From: Dendrocalamus latiflorus
Lineage: Eukaryota; Streptophyta; Magnoliopsida; Poales; Poaceae
Length of the DNA: 64,000 bases
Reading direction: 5' to 3'
Assembly (NCBI GenBank): GCA_017311315.1
Contig: CM029644.1
Location: 31,391,606-31,455,605, forward strand
Positions 43,569 to 54,833 of this stretch are shown here, piece after piece. A program made the translations under genes and the position numbers. A model generated the notes under the pieces. The model had not been told where the DNA came from and did not search any database. It saw nothing but the letters and a program-made list of their open reading frames with translations. Position 1 is the stretch's first letter. Each line of letters starts with the position of its first letter.

Positions 43569-46500
43569 GGAGGAGACTCGTTTGAGTGGTGCTGGTCTGA
43601 TGCCACTCCCCTCTGTGCTCGCCGCTCGTCCGCCTGCTACACTGCCTCCTCCAGCGGCTACCACAGGTGGTGGTGGTCGTCCTCTGTCTGGAGATGGCCG
43701 TCCTCACTGTTCCTACTGCAACAAGGTCGGCCACATTGAGTCCCAGTGCTATAAGAAGAAGCGGCATCTTTCACGCCGGTCTTCTACTGGCACTAGTGCT
43801 TCTACGACGACGTCTGCATCGACTTCTTCAGCAGCTTCTCTCACCGAGCAGGAGATAGCCAGACTTCGACGCCTGCTTGCCGCTTCAGGTTCTCCCTCGA
43901 CAGGTTCTGCAGGTTCTGCTACTGACTCTTCGGGCACTAAGAAACCACCCCCTACACAGTCAGGTACCTCCCCGTGGATTCTTGATTCTGGAGCATCTTT
44001 TCACATGACTCCTGATCCTTCCACTCTGTCTTTTATTACACCTCTTGATTCTCCTATCAGTGTTCTTACTGCTGATGGTACATCTCTTTCTGTCTCTGGT
44101 CGAGGATCTCTTAGCAACTCATCCTTTCATGTTCCTTCTGTTGCTCATGTTCCTCGCCTTACCATGCAGCTTCTTTCTGCCGGGCAGATTATTGACCTTG
44201 GTTATTGGGTCATTCTCGACTCTGACTCTTGTTGTGTTCAGGATCGCCACACGGGAGCTCTGGTTGGTTCTGGCCCTCGGCGCCGTGACTCACAGCGTCT
44301 CTGGGAGCTTGACTGGCTTCACCTTCCTTCCGCTGCCACCATCGCCGCCAGTCTCTCCGCTTCTGCCACTTCGTCTACCGGCTCTTTCCAGCAGTGGCAT
44401 CACCGTCTTGGCCATCTGTGTGGATCCCGTCTGTCGTCCTTAGTTCGTCGTGGTCTTCTGGGGTCTGTCTCAGGAGACGTGTCTTTAGATTGTCAGGGCT
44501 GTAAGTTAGGTAAACAGATTCAGCTCTCTTATCCTCATAGTGAGTCTGTGTCTCAGCGCCCTTTTGATCTTGTTCATTCAGATGTTTGGGGTCCGGCTCC
44601 CTTCGTTTCGAAAGGGGGTCATCGATATTATATCATATTTATAGATGATTTCTCTCGTCACACTTGGATATATTTCATGTCTTCTCGTAGTGAGACCTTG
44701 TCTATCTATAAACAATTTGCCACTATGATTCACACACAGTTCTCCACTCCTATTCGTGTCTTTCGCGCTGATTCTGCTGGCGAGTACATCTCTCGTCACC
44801 TGCGCAGCTTCCTTGCTGAGCAAGGCACTCTCGCTCAGTTCTCTTGTCCTGGTGCTCATGCTCAGAATGGTGTCGCTGAGCGCAAGCATCATCACCTCCT
44901 TGAGACTGCTCGTGCTCTGATGATCGCCGCCTCTATTCCACCTCACTTTTGGGCCGAGGCTGTTTCCACTGCCACCTATCTCGTCAACATCCAACCCTCT
45001 TCTGCTCTTGAGGGTGCGATCCCTGTTGAGCGTCTCTGTGGTCGTCTTCCTGACTACTCTGCCCTTCATCTGTTTGGCTGCGTTTGCTACGTTCTCCTCG
45101 CCCCTCGAGAACGCACCAAACTGACCGCTCAGTCTGTTGAGTGTGTCTTTCTGGGATACAGTGCCAAGCACAAGGGCTATCGGTGCTGGGATCCTGTTGG
45201 TCGTCGGATACGGGTTTCTCGGGATGTGACTTTCGACGAGTCTCGTCCATTCTACCCACGTCCTGCCTCTACTTCGGCTTCCTCTGTGGAGTCTCTGTCT
45301 TTCTTGACCTTTCCAGATACACCTATATCTGTTTTGCCCTCGTCCACCTGTCCCACTGAGTCTCCACATATTCCCCCTGTGGCCTCTCCGCCGTTGTCGC
45401 CGCCTGTGTCGTCTCCTACGACTCCCAAGGCTCCTCCCACTACAGTACCTTTTCCCCTTATTGAGGATCTTCCAGATGAGCCATCTTCTCCTGATGTTCC
45501 ATCTTCTTCTGATGCTCCATCTTCCCCTGATGGGTCATCTTCTCCTCGCTACGCTCTCCGCGATCGCCAGTCGATTCGGCTTCCTGCCCGTTTTGCCTTT
45601 GCTGGCGCAGCTACTCGTGAGCCTGTCTCCTACCAGGATGCTGTTACTCATCCTGAGTGGCAGCTTGCCATGGCCGAGGAGATTGCTGCCCTCGAGCGTA
45701 CTGGTACTTGGGATCTTGTTCCTTTTCCATCTCATTCTCATCCCATCACGTGTAAGTGGGTCTATAAGATTAAGACTCGCTCTGATGGCTCTCTTGAGCG
45801 CTATAAGGCGCGTCTTGTTGCTCGTGGCTTTCAGCAGGAGCATGGTGTTGACTACGACGAGACTTTTGATCCTGTGGCCCACATGACCATTGTTCGCACT
45901 CTTCTTTCGGTGGCGTCTGTTCGCCACTGGTCTGTTTCTTAGCTTGATGTCAAGAATGCCTTTCTTAATGGCGAGTTGCGTGAGGAGGTCTACATGCATC
46001 CGCCACCCGGGTATTCTGTTCCTGAGGGCATGGTCTGTCGCCTTCGTCGCTCTCTCTATGGCCTTAAGCAAGCCCCTCGTGCTTGGTTTGAGCGCTTCTC
46101 CTCTGTGGTCACTGCTGCTGGCTTTTCAGCTAGTGATCATGATCCTGCGCTCTTTGTCCACACTTCGTCTCGTGGTCAGACTCTTCTTCTTCTGTATGTT
46201 GATGATATGATTATTACGGGAGATGATTCCGAGTACATTGCCTTTGTCAATGCTCGTCTTAGTGAGCAGTTCCTTATGTCGTATCTTGGTCCTCTTCGTT
46301 ACTTTCTTGGGATTGAGGTTACTTCCACTCCAGATGGTTTCTTTATGTCCCAAGAGAAATACATTCAGGATCTTCTTGATCGCGCCTCTCTCACTGATCA
46401 GCGTATTGTTGAGACTCCCATGGAGCTCAATGTTCATCTCCGACTCTCTGATGGCGAGCCTCTTTCTGATCCGACTCGCTATCGTCATCTTGTTGGGAGT

Positions 46501-47142
46501 CTTCACTACCTTGCTGTTACTCGTCCGGATATCACTTATCCAGTTCATATTCTGAGTCAGTTTGTTTCAGCTCCCACTCAGGTCCACTACAGCCACCTTC
46601 TTCGAGTTCTGCGATACCTTCGCGGGACTATCTCTCGCCGTCTCTTCTTTCCACGTTCCAGCTCGTTACAGCTTCAGGCCTATTCGGATGCTACTTGAGC
46701 CAGCGATCCCTCTGATCGCCGGTCTATCTCTGCTTACTGTGTTTTTCTTGGGGGTTCTCTTATTGCCTGGAAGACGAATAAACAGACTGCAGTGTCCCGT
46801 TCGAGTGCAGAGGCTGAGTTGCGAGCTATGACTCTCTTGACAGCAGAGATTACTTGGCTACGGTGGTTACTTGAGGATTTTGGTGTTTCTGTCACTACAT
46901 CGACCCCTCTCTTGTCAGACAGTACAGGTGCTATTAGTATTGCTCGTGATCCTGTGAAGCATGAGCTCACCATGCATATTGGTGTTGATGCTTCTTTCAT
47001 GAGGTCTTGTGTGCATGATCAGGTGATTACTCTTCAGTATGTGCCTTCGGAGCTTCAAATAGCGGATTTCTTCACGAAGGCCTAGACTCGCGCACAGCAC
47101 AGCTTCTACCTCTCCAAACTCAGTGTTGTTGATCCACCATGA
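43569..47142 (+). pseudogene. Copia gag (C-terminal) and pol, decayed
   Basis: Continues the gag frame after the Gypsy insertion. Order: zinc knuckle CSYCNKVGHIESQC, protease WILDSGASFHMT, pre-integrase HHRLGH…CQGCKLGK, and integrase with HSDVWGP, FRADSAGEY and NGVAERK. Next are reverse transcriptase (KWVYKIKTRSDGSLERYKAR, LDVKNAFLNGEL, YVDDMIITGDD) and RNase H (SRSSAEAELRAM), ending at TGA 47140-47142. In-frame stops: TAG 45940-45942 before LDVKNAFLNGEL, TGA 46696-46698 after AYSDAT, and TAG 47083-47085 after FFTKA. By comparison with the family, the first and third replace Gln and the second replaces Trp. The frame is otherwise intact. Confidence 0.9.
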
Positions 47143-47155
47143 GTTTGAGGGGGGG

Positions 47156-47285
47156 TGTTAGAGATATATGTATAGTTTGTTATTCCCCATTGTTATGAGG
47201 GGTTCTTTGTATATTTACCACCTGTACTTTGTGTATATATACCGACCCATTGACCTCATATTGAATACAAGCGCTATTCATAACA
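47156..47285 (+). repeat. Copia 3' LTR (130 bp)
   Basis: Follows the polypurine tract and ends at the target copy GCAGA. It differs from the 5' LTR by four transitions. Confidence 0.95.
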
Positions 47286-48240
47286 GCAGAGACAATTTGC
47301 TGCTGCTTGCAGGGCAAGAACTTTGAAGTTTGAACCGCTTGCTTTTGTTGTACGAGGATCCGACGCGTGAAAGGATCAGTGCAATCTTGGCAGGTTCAGG
47401 AGGGAGATGTTAACGTGTTTCCTACCCCATTCTCCAGCCTGTATTGGTTTCAGTTGGTTGAAACATACTACTCATCTTTTGTTAAGCGTGAATAAAGCTT
47501 TCTAATTAGTGGCCATAAAGCTCTAACTATCATACCTGCACAACTGCCAACACAACAGTACTATGGCGATCGATCGATGAATGTGTGTATACCTTCTCCT
47601 ACTAACTACTCAAGCAACGACTAGCTAGCTGAGAATACAATCAATAGTTTCAAAGGTGAAATTGTTTACTCACAACCATTCCTAGAAAGTAGCTAGTAAA
47701 GTCCTGTTCTTTTCAGCTTCTAAAAGTTGATTTTTAGTTTTTCTGTAGCTTTTAAATGAAGTATTTTTTTAAGATAAAGTCTACTAGTTAATTATAGTAC
47801 ATATTTTACTGACTTCATTTATATTGACAAAAACCGTACATAAATTTTTGTTACTTTATAATCTCTCATACAAATAGCCCAAAAGTCATAATAAGTCGCG
47901 AGTGGCGATTGTATTCGTTGGCTTCGTCGTTCTGCAAGAGAGAAGGATTCGGCATACGCATGCGTGTTTAACGTCCCCGGACTGCTACTTGCAGTGTAAT
48001 ACTGGTTAGAAAATTCAGACGAAATTCCATATCTGAACTTGCCCATCCACATCGTCGCATCGAGACCGGAAATGATCACTTCAGGTACACGCACACTGAC
48101 CCGTGACTTGCTATCGAGGATAACATTCAAGCCCAGAAGGCGTGCGCAGTCTTTACTGTCAGTTACGTACCCTCGCAAGAATGGGAATGTCAGAACTGCC
48201 CTTAGTAATGCACTTTCACTTACTACTTACTGTAGTACTA
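47286..48240. other. Intergenic, nothing recognised
   Basis: Sequence downstream of the GT61 gene displaced by the Copia insertion. A small MITE-like piece (CTGTTCTTTTCAGCTTCTAA, about 47703) lacks a clear right end. No gene is seen. Confidence 0.3.
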
Positions 48241-48432
48241 TCTATACTAATACTAGTTATGTACCCGTGCGTTGCAATAGAACTCATTGAATGTATAGAG
48301 AATCGTGCTATAGAAGAGAGTTGCTCTGATCGATTGAAAAGTGAAAAATGGTGAGAAGTTAAAAAAAATAGAGCGATTGGAGGCGAATTGACGTACAACT
48401 ACCAACTCATTCTTTTATAATAGTAATGATAA
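48241..48432. repeat. Dispersed repeat, copy 2, starting like a grass Helitron 5' end
   Basis: Starts A|TCTATACTAATACTAG and soon reads GTACCCGTGCGTTGCAA, a phrase typical of 5' ends of grass Helitrons. It is related over about 190 bp to 22531-22731. No matching 3' hairpin and CTRR end was located, so a full Helitron is not claimed. Confidence 0.45.
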
Positions 48433-48925
48433 AAAGCACTCGTTCGATTAAACAATTTGTCACTCAACCACATTAATACTCTTATCTCCTAATCGTTAGA
48501 TCAACATAATTCAATTGCTAATATTACAAGTTGGTCCTACCATCTGAATATCTACACTGTTTATTCAGCTTATTCAACGTCAACGATTGCAAGTTGAACC
48601 TGCCAATCCTGCACACGCCACTCCAACCCACCCCCTGTCAATCACGCCCCCGCATCATGCCCGCAATCCATCGGTGTCGCCCATCACACCCGCAATATAT
48701 CCATCGGCGCCGCCCTAATGCTCACCCGCTCCTGCGACGCCCCTGCTCCACCCCCCTTCGCTCTACCCCCCTCCGCCCCATGCTCCTTCCCCCGCGCCGC
48801 CGCTCCTTCCCTCGCTGCTCTGCCCACCCTTCGCTCCCGCTTCGCCCTCACGCTGCCACGCCTTCCCCCTCCGCCCCCGCACCGCCACTCCTACTCCGCC
48901 CCCACCCTCTAGATCCGCCCCCACC
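48433..48925. other. C-rich spacer
   Basis: From about 48590 the plus strand is strongly C-rich (CCCGC, CCACCC, CTCCGCCCC). Pro/Arg-rich frames are compositional. It leads directly into the minisatellite. No gene is supported. Confidence 0.4.
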
Positions 48926-49800
48926 GCTTCTCCGACTGTGGCACTTCGACCATGGCGCATTGACCACGGGAGTTCGACTACGCCGCGTCGACCACGGTCC
49001 TTCGATCGCTTCTCCAATCACGACACTTCGATCGCTTCCCCGACCACGGCACTTTGACCGCTTCTCGACCACGGCTCCTCAACCACGGGACTTGGACCAC
49101 GACGCCTCGACCACGGCGCTTTGACCGCTTCTCCAACTACGGTCCTTCGACTTCTTCTCTGACCACGGTCCTTCAACCGCTTCTCCGACTACGGCACTTC
49201 GACCGTTTCTCCCACTACGTTCCTTCGACCACGGTGCATCGACCACATGACTTGGACCACGACGCGTCGACCATAGGACTTGGACCACGGTGCCTCGACC
49301 ACGGCGGTTGGACCACGGCGCCTTGGTCGCTGCTCCGACCATGGTACTTCGACCGCTTCTTCGATTACAGCACTTTGGTCGCTTCTTGACCACGGCACTT
49401 CGACTTTGACCGCTCCTTCGACCACGACACTTCAACTTCGACCGTTCCTCCGACCACGACACTTCAACTTCGACCACTCCTCCGACCACGACACTTCGAC
49501 CGCTCCTCCGACCACAGTCCTTCAACCGCTTCTCTAACCATGGCACTTCAACTGCTTCTCGACCACAGGACTTGGACCACGGCGCTTGGATCACGTCGCC
49601 TCGACTGCTTCTCTAACCATGGTCCTTCGACCATTTCTCTGACCACGACACTTAGACCACTTCTCCGACCACGGCACTTCCACTGCTTCTTCGACCACGG
49701 CACTTCGACCGCTTCTTGACCACGACACTTCGACTGCTTCTCCAACCACGACGCATCGACAGCTTCTTCAACGACGACGTGTCGACCAAGGGACAGTAGC
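48926..49800. repeat. Degenerate minisatellite, CGACCACGGCACTTCGACC type
   Basis: About 870 bp made of phrases such as ACTTCGACCGCTTCTC and CGACCACGGCACTTCGACC in varying order, with an approximate 25-27 bp period. The lack of stops makes long ORFs on both strands (for example 49079-49594 minus). These are repeat artefacts. Less regular sequence with GGCTACTGTAGC-like phrases continues to about 50220. Related phrases occur at 2815-2950 and 53397-53485. Confidence 0.75.
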
Positions 49801-51796
49801 TTACGACTACCAACTAGCTACTGTAGCACATGGCTACTGACTGGCTACTGTAGCTACGACTATGGACCGGTTCATTGTAGCTACGACTACACACATAGAT
49901 ATGACAAAGTCTATGACCACACACAGACTTAACCAAGTTGACTCCTTACGACTTCGATCGCAACTTTGATCACGGCTTCTCGATCACGGCACTTCGATCG
50001 CTTCTCCGGTATTGCAGCTCACATAGAACGGTACTATCGGTCTTCAAGCACTGACCGGGTACTGCAGCTTACGAATATCAACTGCGACTACTATGACCGG
50101 TTAACTGTAGCTACGATTCCTACGCAGCTCGACTCATGACCTCGACTGGTTCACTATAGCTGTGATCAGTTTACTGACTCCTACGTCTTCGAGTACACAA
50201 TACTCGAACACATGAGTATTTGACACACGATTTGAAACAAAACTGAATTTCAGAGAAAAAAAAGAGTTCAAAATCTGAATTTGAGCACAATTCTTGTTTT
50301 CGTTTTGTCCTCTTGCTTCCCTATCCTAAACCACACTAATCACCAATTAAAACCGCTCCTAATCATCCCTGTTACAGCTGGAATTGAGGAATTAAGCGGC
50401 GACACTGTCCCCGTCCGAAAATACTCCCCCGCCGTGCCGATTTCACCGCCGCTCACGACATCTCCGTGACCACCCGCGCCTGCCCTCTTACCGCCACCTC
50501 TGCCGTGTTGGACGGCCGCCGTACCCACCCCAGTCCCCGTGGCAAGCCACGCCAAACCGTCATCGCCGCCGTGTCCCCACGCCAACCAATCTCGCCACCT
50601 CCACAGCCGGGACAGAGCTCCCCCGCAGCTTTTCCCCTACCGCCCTGACACCCTGCACCGACCAGAGAGTGTGGCAACGCCGCCGGCCGCCACGCGCCAT
50701 CGCCGCCCTGAAACATATCCGGGCCGAACCGCCTCCAAGCCGCTATTTAAGCGGCCAAGCGCCTCTACCCTAAGCCATCAGCCCCCACAACCCGCCCAAC
50801 GCCCAAAGCCTCCCCCATTCCCCTCCATTGCCGGTAATTGAGAAAAATCCCCAATTCCATGCCCTAGCTCAATGTCCTACCTTCGGCCATCCACTCTCCA
50901 ATTCCTTTCTCTAGTAGCACCCTCAGGCTCCCCAAAACCTTCCCCAAGTGCTGCCCTAGCTCCCCGGTCCCTCTTCTTCCACGGCACCAAGAGCTCCTCT
51001 CACCGCCGCCAACCTCACCGTGGCTAGCCTTGCACGGCCTTTCCCCGCCCAAACCAACCGTCCCACTAGCTAACCCGAGCCCAAAGGATGCTCAAACGAC
51101 AAAAATCCGGCCCTCAAAACCCTAGAAAACAGCTTTTGCCGTTAAAATCCGTACCGAGCTCACCGGCTCACCAACGGCGAACGCCGCCTCCGCCGGCCCG
51201 GCCACCGCCCAAAATGGAACCCCCTCCCTGCCCCACACCCGTACCTGGCCTTCGTTGCCGTCGCAAATCACTGGAGCCCCGTCGGTAGCCGCCGCCTCCT
51301 TGCTCTGCTTCTCTGCGCGTGCGGGCCGAATGGGGGAGAAGAAGAACAGTGCCCGAGCACTGTTCCTCCGACCCGGGCCGCCTCCTTTCGGTCGAGCCAA
51401 ACCACACCGCCCGCACCGGTCACACCCGACCCGAGCCACCCCGCGATGTGGTTGAACCGAGCCAACTCGCCCCGCGCCCGTTGCAGCCGACCGGGTCTGA
51501 AGCGAAGCGGCTGCGCCGAGTCGCCTAGCCGCGTCGGGTCCGAGCCCGATGAATAGTTTCGACCGAGCCGATTGAACAGTAATTGACCCGGAGCCCAAAA
51601 TCCATATTTATACTCCCCGGATCCGTTTCGAGCCCACCAACCCAAATCCAAGGTCCATTCCCCCATACAACCCTCCTATAAGCCAAATCTCCATTTATTT
51701 GAATTTTATCGAATTTTCTTTCTTTATTTTATTTCTTTATTCCTAACTCAACCCTTTGAGCACGGAATTGATTTATTTTAATTTGCTTTCGTATAG

Positions 51797-51895
51797 CCTC
51801 CGACGTCGAAATTTCTCAAGAGCTGGAAGGAGAAGCTCAGATTCAGGCCCAACCCACCGAAGAATACGAGCTAATTGAAATAGTAAATCCGCAAG
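51797..51895 (+). other. Exon-like acidic block A of the solo LTR
   Basis: Preceded by TTTGCTTTCGTATAG (acceptor) and followed by CAAG|GCAAGTCA, a GC-type donor (51896-51897). Open and acidic in phase 1 (SDVEISQELEGEAQIQAQP). Counterpart of 31932-32012. No AUG. Confidence 0.45.
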
Positions 51896-52204
51896 GCAAG
51901 TCACATGTCTTTGATCATGTTGGACCTACTTTCCGTTAATTAGTACTAGTATTTTCATTATGTTATTTATGCACTGTTATTTTATATACAATGAATGTTT
52001 GGAATGACATGATATTAGTTATTGTCCTACCACCCGAAAAGCCCAGTTTAATTTGATGGCCATATTCACCTTGACAAAATTTAGTAATATTAAAAGTATT
52101 ATTAATGTAATCACAGTAGATTAGGAAACTCAACAATCTTTTACTACTAAGAGTTGGCATTTTGCCGATAGTATTTTGAAAGTGAAACTAGGATAAGTAA
52201 ATAT

Positions 52205-52318
52205 CACGGGGTGCCATGCGATGGCCTCAGCCCATATCTTGGGGTGCCATGCGATGGCCTCAGCCCATGATCTTATCCTAGGGCGATGGCCTCAGCCCAT
52301 GATCTTATCCTAGGGTGG
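52205..52318. repeat. Short tandem repeat inside the solo LTR
   Basis: GCGATGGCCTCAGCCCAT occurs three times, twice preceded by GGGGTGCCAT and twice followed by GATCTTATCCTAGGG. It probably arose by local slippage. Confidence 0.75.
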
Positions 52319-53083
52319 AGGCATGGTATGAAATGGTGGTAGTGCCGCGAGCACTGAACATGTGTTGTGAATGGAATTTGCCTCGGTGAAAATATAAGGA
52401 CTAGACCCTTATGCCAAGTAAAAAACATAGCAACCGCTCAACCACAAGCGTTGACTTGTCAAACCTGGTTTTAGTAGCTGCTCAGATCGATTGAATATCT
52501 ACAATAGTGTGATATACTGTTCCAGGAAGGAACAACCGGCGTTGGGTTGTGGTATGGAAACGGTAAAACCATATTTCACAACGGTAGACTCCGCTCTATC
52601 AGGCCGCCGTATCCTGGACAGAGGGTTCATAGTCTATCGGGTAGATGCTACACAAAGAGATGAGCAATGAAACAACTTTGTTTTCTCAACTCTGTCGCGG
52701 GAGTTGAGAAATCTTGTGGGTAAAGTTGGGCAATTCTGCAGAGTCATTTATAAATGGTATTCGAATACACCGTGCTTCCGGTATATGAAGTTGTGTTTAA
52801 TGGGTGATTCAAACAGCAAGGCATAAGTAGATTTAGAATGATTTTGGAAATGTGGAGGTATGTTAATCAAGTTTGGAAAACCCCAATTACCTTAAGAAGT
52901 TTATGATTTGATGTTTTATGTTTAAAAGCAAAATGTTTATAAACAAAATTGCATCCACATAAATATAATAAACTGCTTTACCCCATTCCATTGCAATTCC
53001 TGGCATATAGTTAAATAGTATTTTTCCCGTGTGACTTGTTGAGTACGGTTGATTGTACTCATGCTTGCTAAAATCATTACCAG

Positions 53084-53160
53084 ATAATGTCAGGCAAGAA
53101 AGTGAAGAAGCTTTTGAAGACGACGCCCAGCTGTACGATGTAGACGACACTTGGTGTTAG
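53084..53160 (+). other. Exon-like acidic block B of the solo LTR
   Basis: Preceded by ATCATTACCAG. When joined to block A it keeps the frame (NVRQESEEAFEDDAQLYDVD) and stops at TAG 53158-53160. The implied intron is 1188 nt. Confidence 0.45.
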
Positions 53161-53396
53161 GGTTTATATCTACACTCAAGCTTGCCTGTGGAGTCTATTT
53201 TGGTAATGTATCTTTGGGTTGTACGCCCTTTATGTAAATTTGGCTGTTAAGCCTTACTTTTGCAATAAAGGTTGGTTTTTATGCTTAAGCTTGCTTTGGC
53301 AATGATGTACACTCTTATACAATACTCGCAACTGAACAATCCTGGGCAGTTGCGAGGGTAACCTAACGCTCCCAGAAATGGGGGTGTTACACGATT

Positions 53397-53485
53397 ACAC
53401 AGTACTTCGACCACAACGCTTCGACCATGCACTTTGACTACGGCTTTTACCGTGGCACTTTGACCATGACGCTTTAACTGCAACT
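53397..53485. repeat. Minisatellite remnant right of the solo LTR
   Basis: Contains ACTTCGACCACAACGCTTCG and similar phrases of the 48926-49800 type. The solo LTR seems to have inserted into the ragged right end of that array. Confidence 0.5.
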
Positions 53486-54324
53486 AGATAGGTGTCCGCA
53501 CCATGATAGTTTACAAAATGTTATTCCTTGATGGTCTCCTACAGACCTCTTAATACATGCGTGCTGGCTCATTTTAAGTTTCCTTTATAATCATTGTTAC
53601 TGTCGGCTATTTCTTGTTATCCTTTAATAACTATGTTTGTCCTAACGTTCGAGATTTTGTAATCTACTGATTGTACTATTTTATCTTTTGGATGAAGGCA
53701 CAATCCAAGGTGGCTGTCGTCGTCGGAGAATCACCCGTTCCAGGATCCCGTCTTTTGTTAAGCTTAGGCTGGCGAAGCGTTCCTTCTTGCTGTAACTATT
53801 CGTTTGCTGTACATATAAAATTATAAGCAAATTACATCATAAACTCGGTAGGTTAGGCCACGAATAAGCTTAGGATGGGCTTGATTTTCTGGCAGCAACG
53901 GGCGTTACGTACACCAATAGCACGTCTCAGTTTGGCGTCCTTGTCCCGCGTACTGTTCGTATTTGATTGTAGGCCTTTTGTTTGAAGACGGTTTCATCTG
54001 GCGGGCCACACGATAGCCTCGAAAATTGAAATGCCTCACATGGGCCCAAAATTGCCCAGACTAATTCTGAATGGGCCTACAATTCCTGTTTTTCTGTTAG
54101 ATGGGCCTCGAATGGCCCAATTTTCTTAGATGGCTTTGAGTGTCCCTATTTTCTTAGATGGGCTTTTAATAGGCCGGCATTCTATCTTAAAATGGGTCTT
54201 AAAAGGCAGGTTGCATCTTAAGTGGGCCTTGAAGGGGCTTTGGGTTTTTATCCGGACCAAACAGATAATAATCCGGGCCTTGAAATGGGCCGTGCTGACT
54301 GACTGGGCCTTGAAATGAGCCTTA
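53486..54324. other. Intergenic with a TGGGCC/GGCCCA cluster
   Basis: No gene. From about 54033 to 54324, TGGGCCT, GGCCCA and related ATGGGCCT-TGAAATGGGCC phrases recur roughly every 25-40 bp in a degenerate tandem pattern. TGGGCC resembles plant site II (TCP-binding) motifs, but here it may only be a decayed tandem repeat. Confidence 0.4.
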
Positions 54325-54794
54325 GGGTGTGTTTGGTTGCAAGGACTAGGTGGGACGGGATGGGATGGACCTGTTTTTGTAGGTGTTTGGATGGGAGACA
54401 AGCAGAGTCAAGGACATCCCACTAGGAATATTCCTTGTAGATCCGGGACCAGGCAATCCTCTTTTTTTCATGGGACGGAGTCATCCCACCTCTTTGTTTT
54501 TTAAGTACTGTTTTGTTTAAATTTTTTTTAAAAAAAACTCAAAGGCTTATGTGTAGAAACATATCAACAATAGCCTTCAATTTTTTTTAAAAAAACTCAA
54601 ATACCACACATGTCCCACCTTCATCCTTCCATCCAAACAAAGGATGAGACCATTCCATCCCACTTTATCCTTCCAACCAAACAAAAAACAGGGATGACTC
54701 TATCCCCCCAACCAAACAAAAAATGGGATCATCCCATCCCAAAATCAGGGACAGGATCATCCCATCCCACCTTGTCCCTAAACCAAACACAACC
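54325..54794. mobile_element. PIF/Harbinger-type MITE of 470 bp
   Basis: TTA on both sides (54322-54324 and 54795-54797). The left end GGGTGTGTTTGGTTGCAAGG and the right end CCCTAAACCAAACACAACC are inverted. GGGACGGGATGGGATGG and CATCCCATCCCACCTTG extend the match. Internal repeats of CCATCC/CATCCCA phrases are present. No coding capacity. Confidence 0.65.
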
Positions 54795-54833
54795 TTAATG
54801 ACTAGCTAGGCCATGAGTGTGCTTTAATTCACT

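Larger units (their letters stand above)
28521..47285 (+). mobile_element. Ty1/Copia retrotransposon, split by a nested Gypsy element
   Basis: Flanked by the target duplication GCAGA (28516-28520 and 47286-47290). The two 130-bp LTRs (28521-28650 and 47156-47285) start TGTTAGAGATATATG and end ATTCATAACA. A PBS like initiator Met tRNA (GGTATCAGAGC, 28652-28662) and a polypurine tract (GAGGGGGGG, about 47147-47155) are present. The element proper is about 5.15 kb once the Gypsy insertion and one target copy are removed. The LTRs differ at four sites, all transitions (3.1%), about 1.2 My at 1.3e-8. Short LTRs and the pol order PR-INT-RT-RH place it in Copia. The lineage (Ale/Retrofit-like) is a guess. 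Five in-frame stops make it non-autonomous. Confidence 0.95.
50233..53391 (+). mobile_element. Solo LTR of a second Tekay-type Gypsy family
   Basis: 3159 bp, starting TGAAACA and ending TGTTACA, flanked by the perfect duplication CGATT (50228-50232 and 53392-53396). It has no internal domain. Its layout follows the complete Gypsy LTR. A TATA-like CTATTTAAG is at 50743-50751. A GC-rich leader carries donor GCCG|GTAATTG at 50833. Acidic block A is at 51797-51895 and block B at 53084-53160. CTTGCCTGTGGAG-like sequence follows, then AATAAA (53264-53269). TCTGCAGAGT…ATTCGAATA…CCGTGC phrases are shared with the Gypsy LTR. It is probably the product of LTR-LTR recombination. Confidence 0.8.

Noticed and set aside
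44578..45369. 263-codon minus-strand ORF opposite Copia integrase
   Set aside because: Antisense shadow of the pol frame with no homology signature.
49054..49745. Long ORFs rich in RHFDRFSDHGTST-like or VEVPWSEKRSK-like repeats
   Set aside because: They are translations of a degenerate minisatellite that happens to lack stops on both strands.
48241..53391. One large Helitron from 48241 covering the minisatellite and solo LTR
   Set aside because: No 3' hairpin with CTRR end was found, and the related copy at 22531 ends at the same right border, which argues for a short unit.
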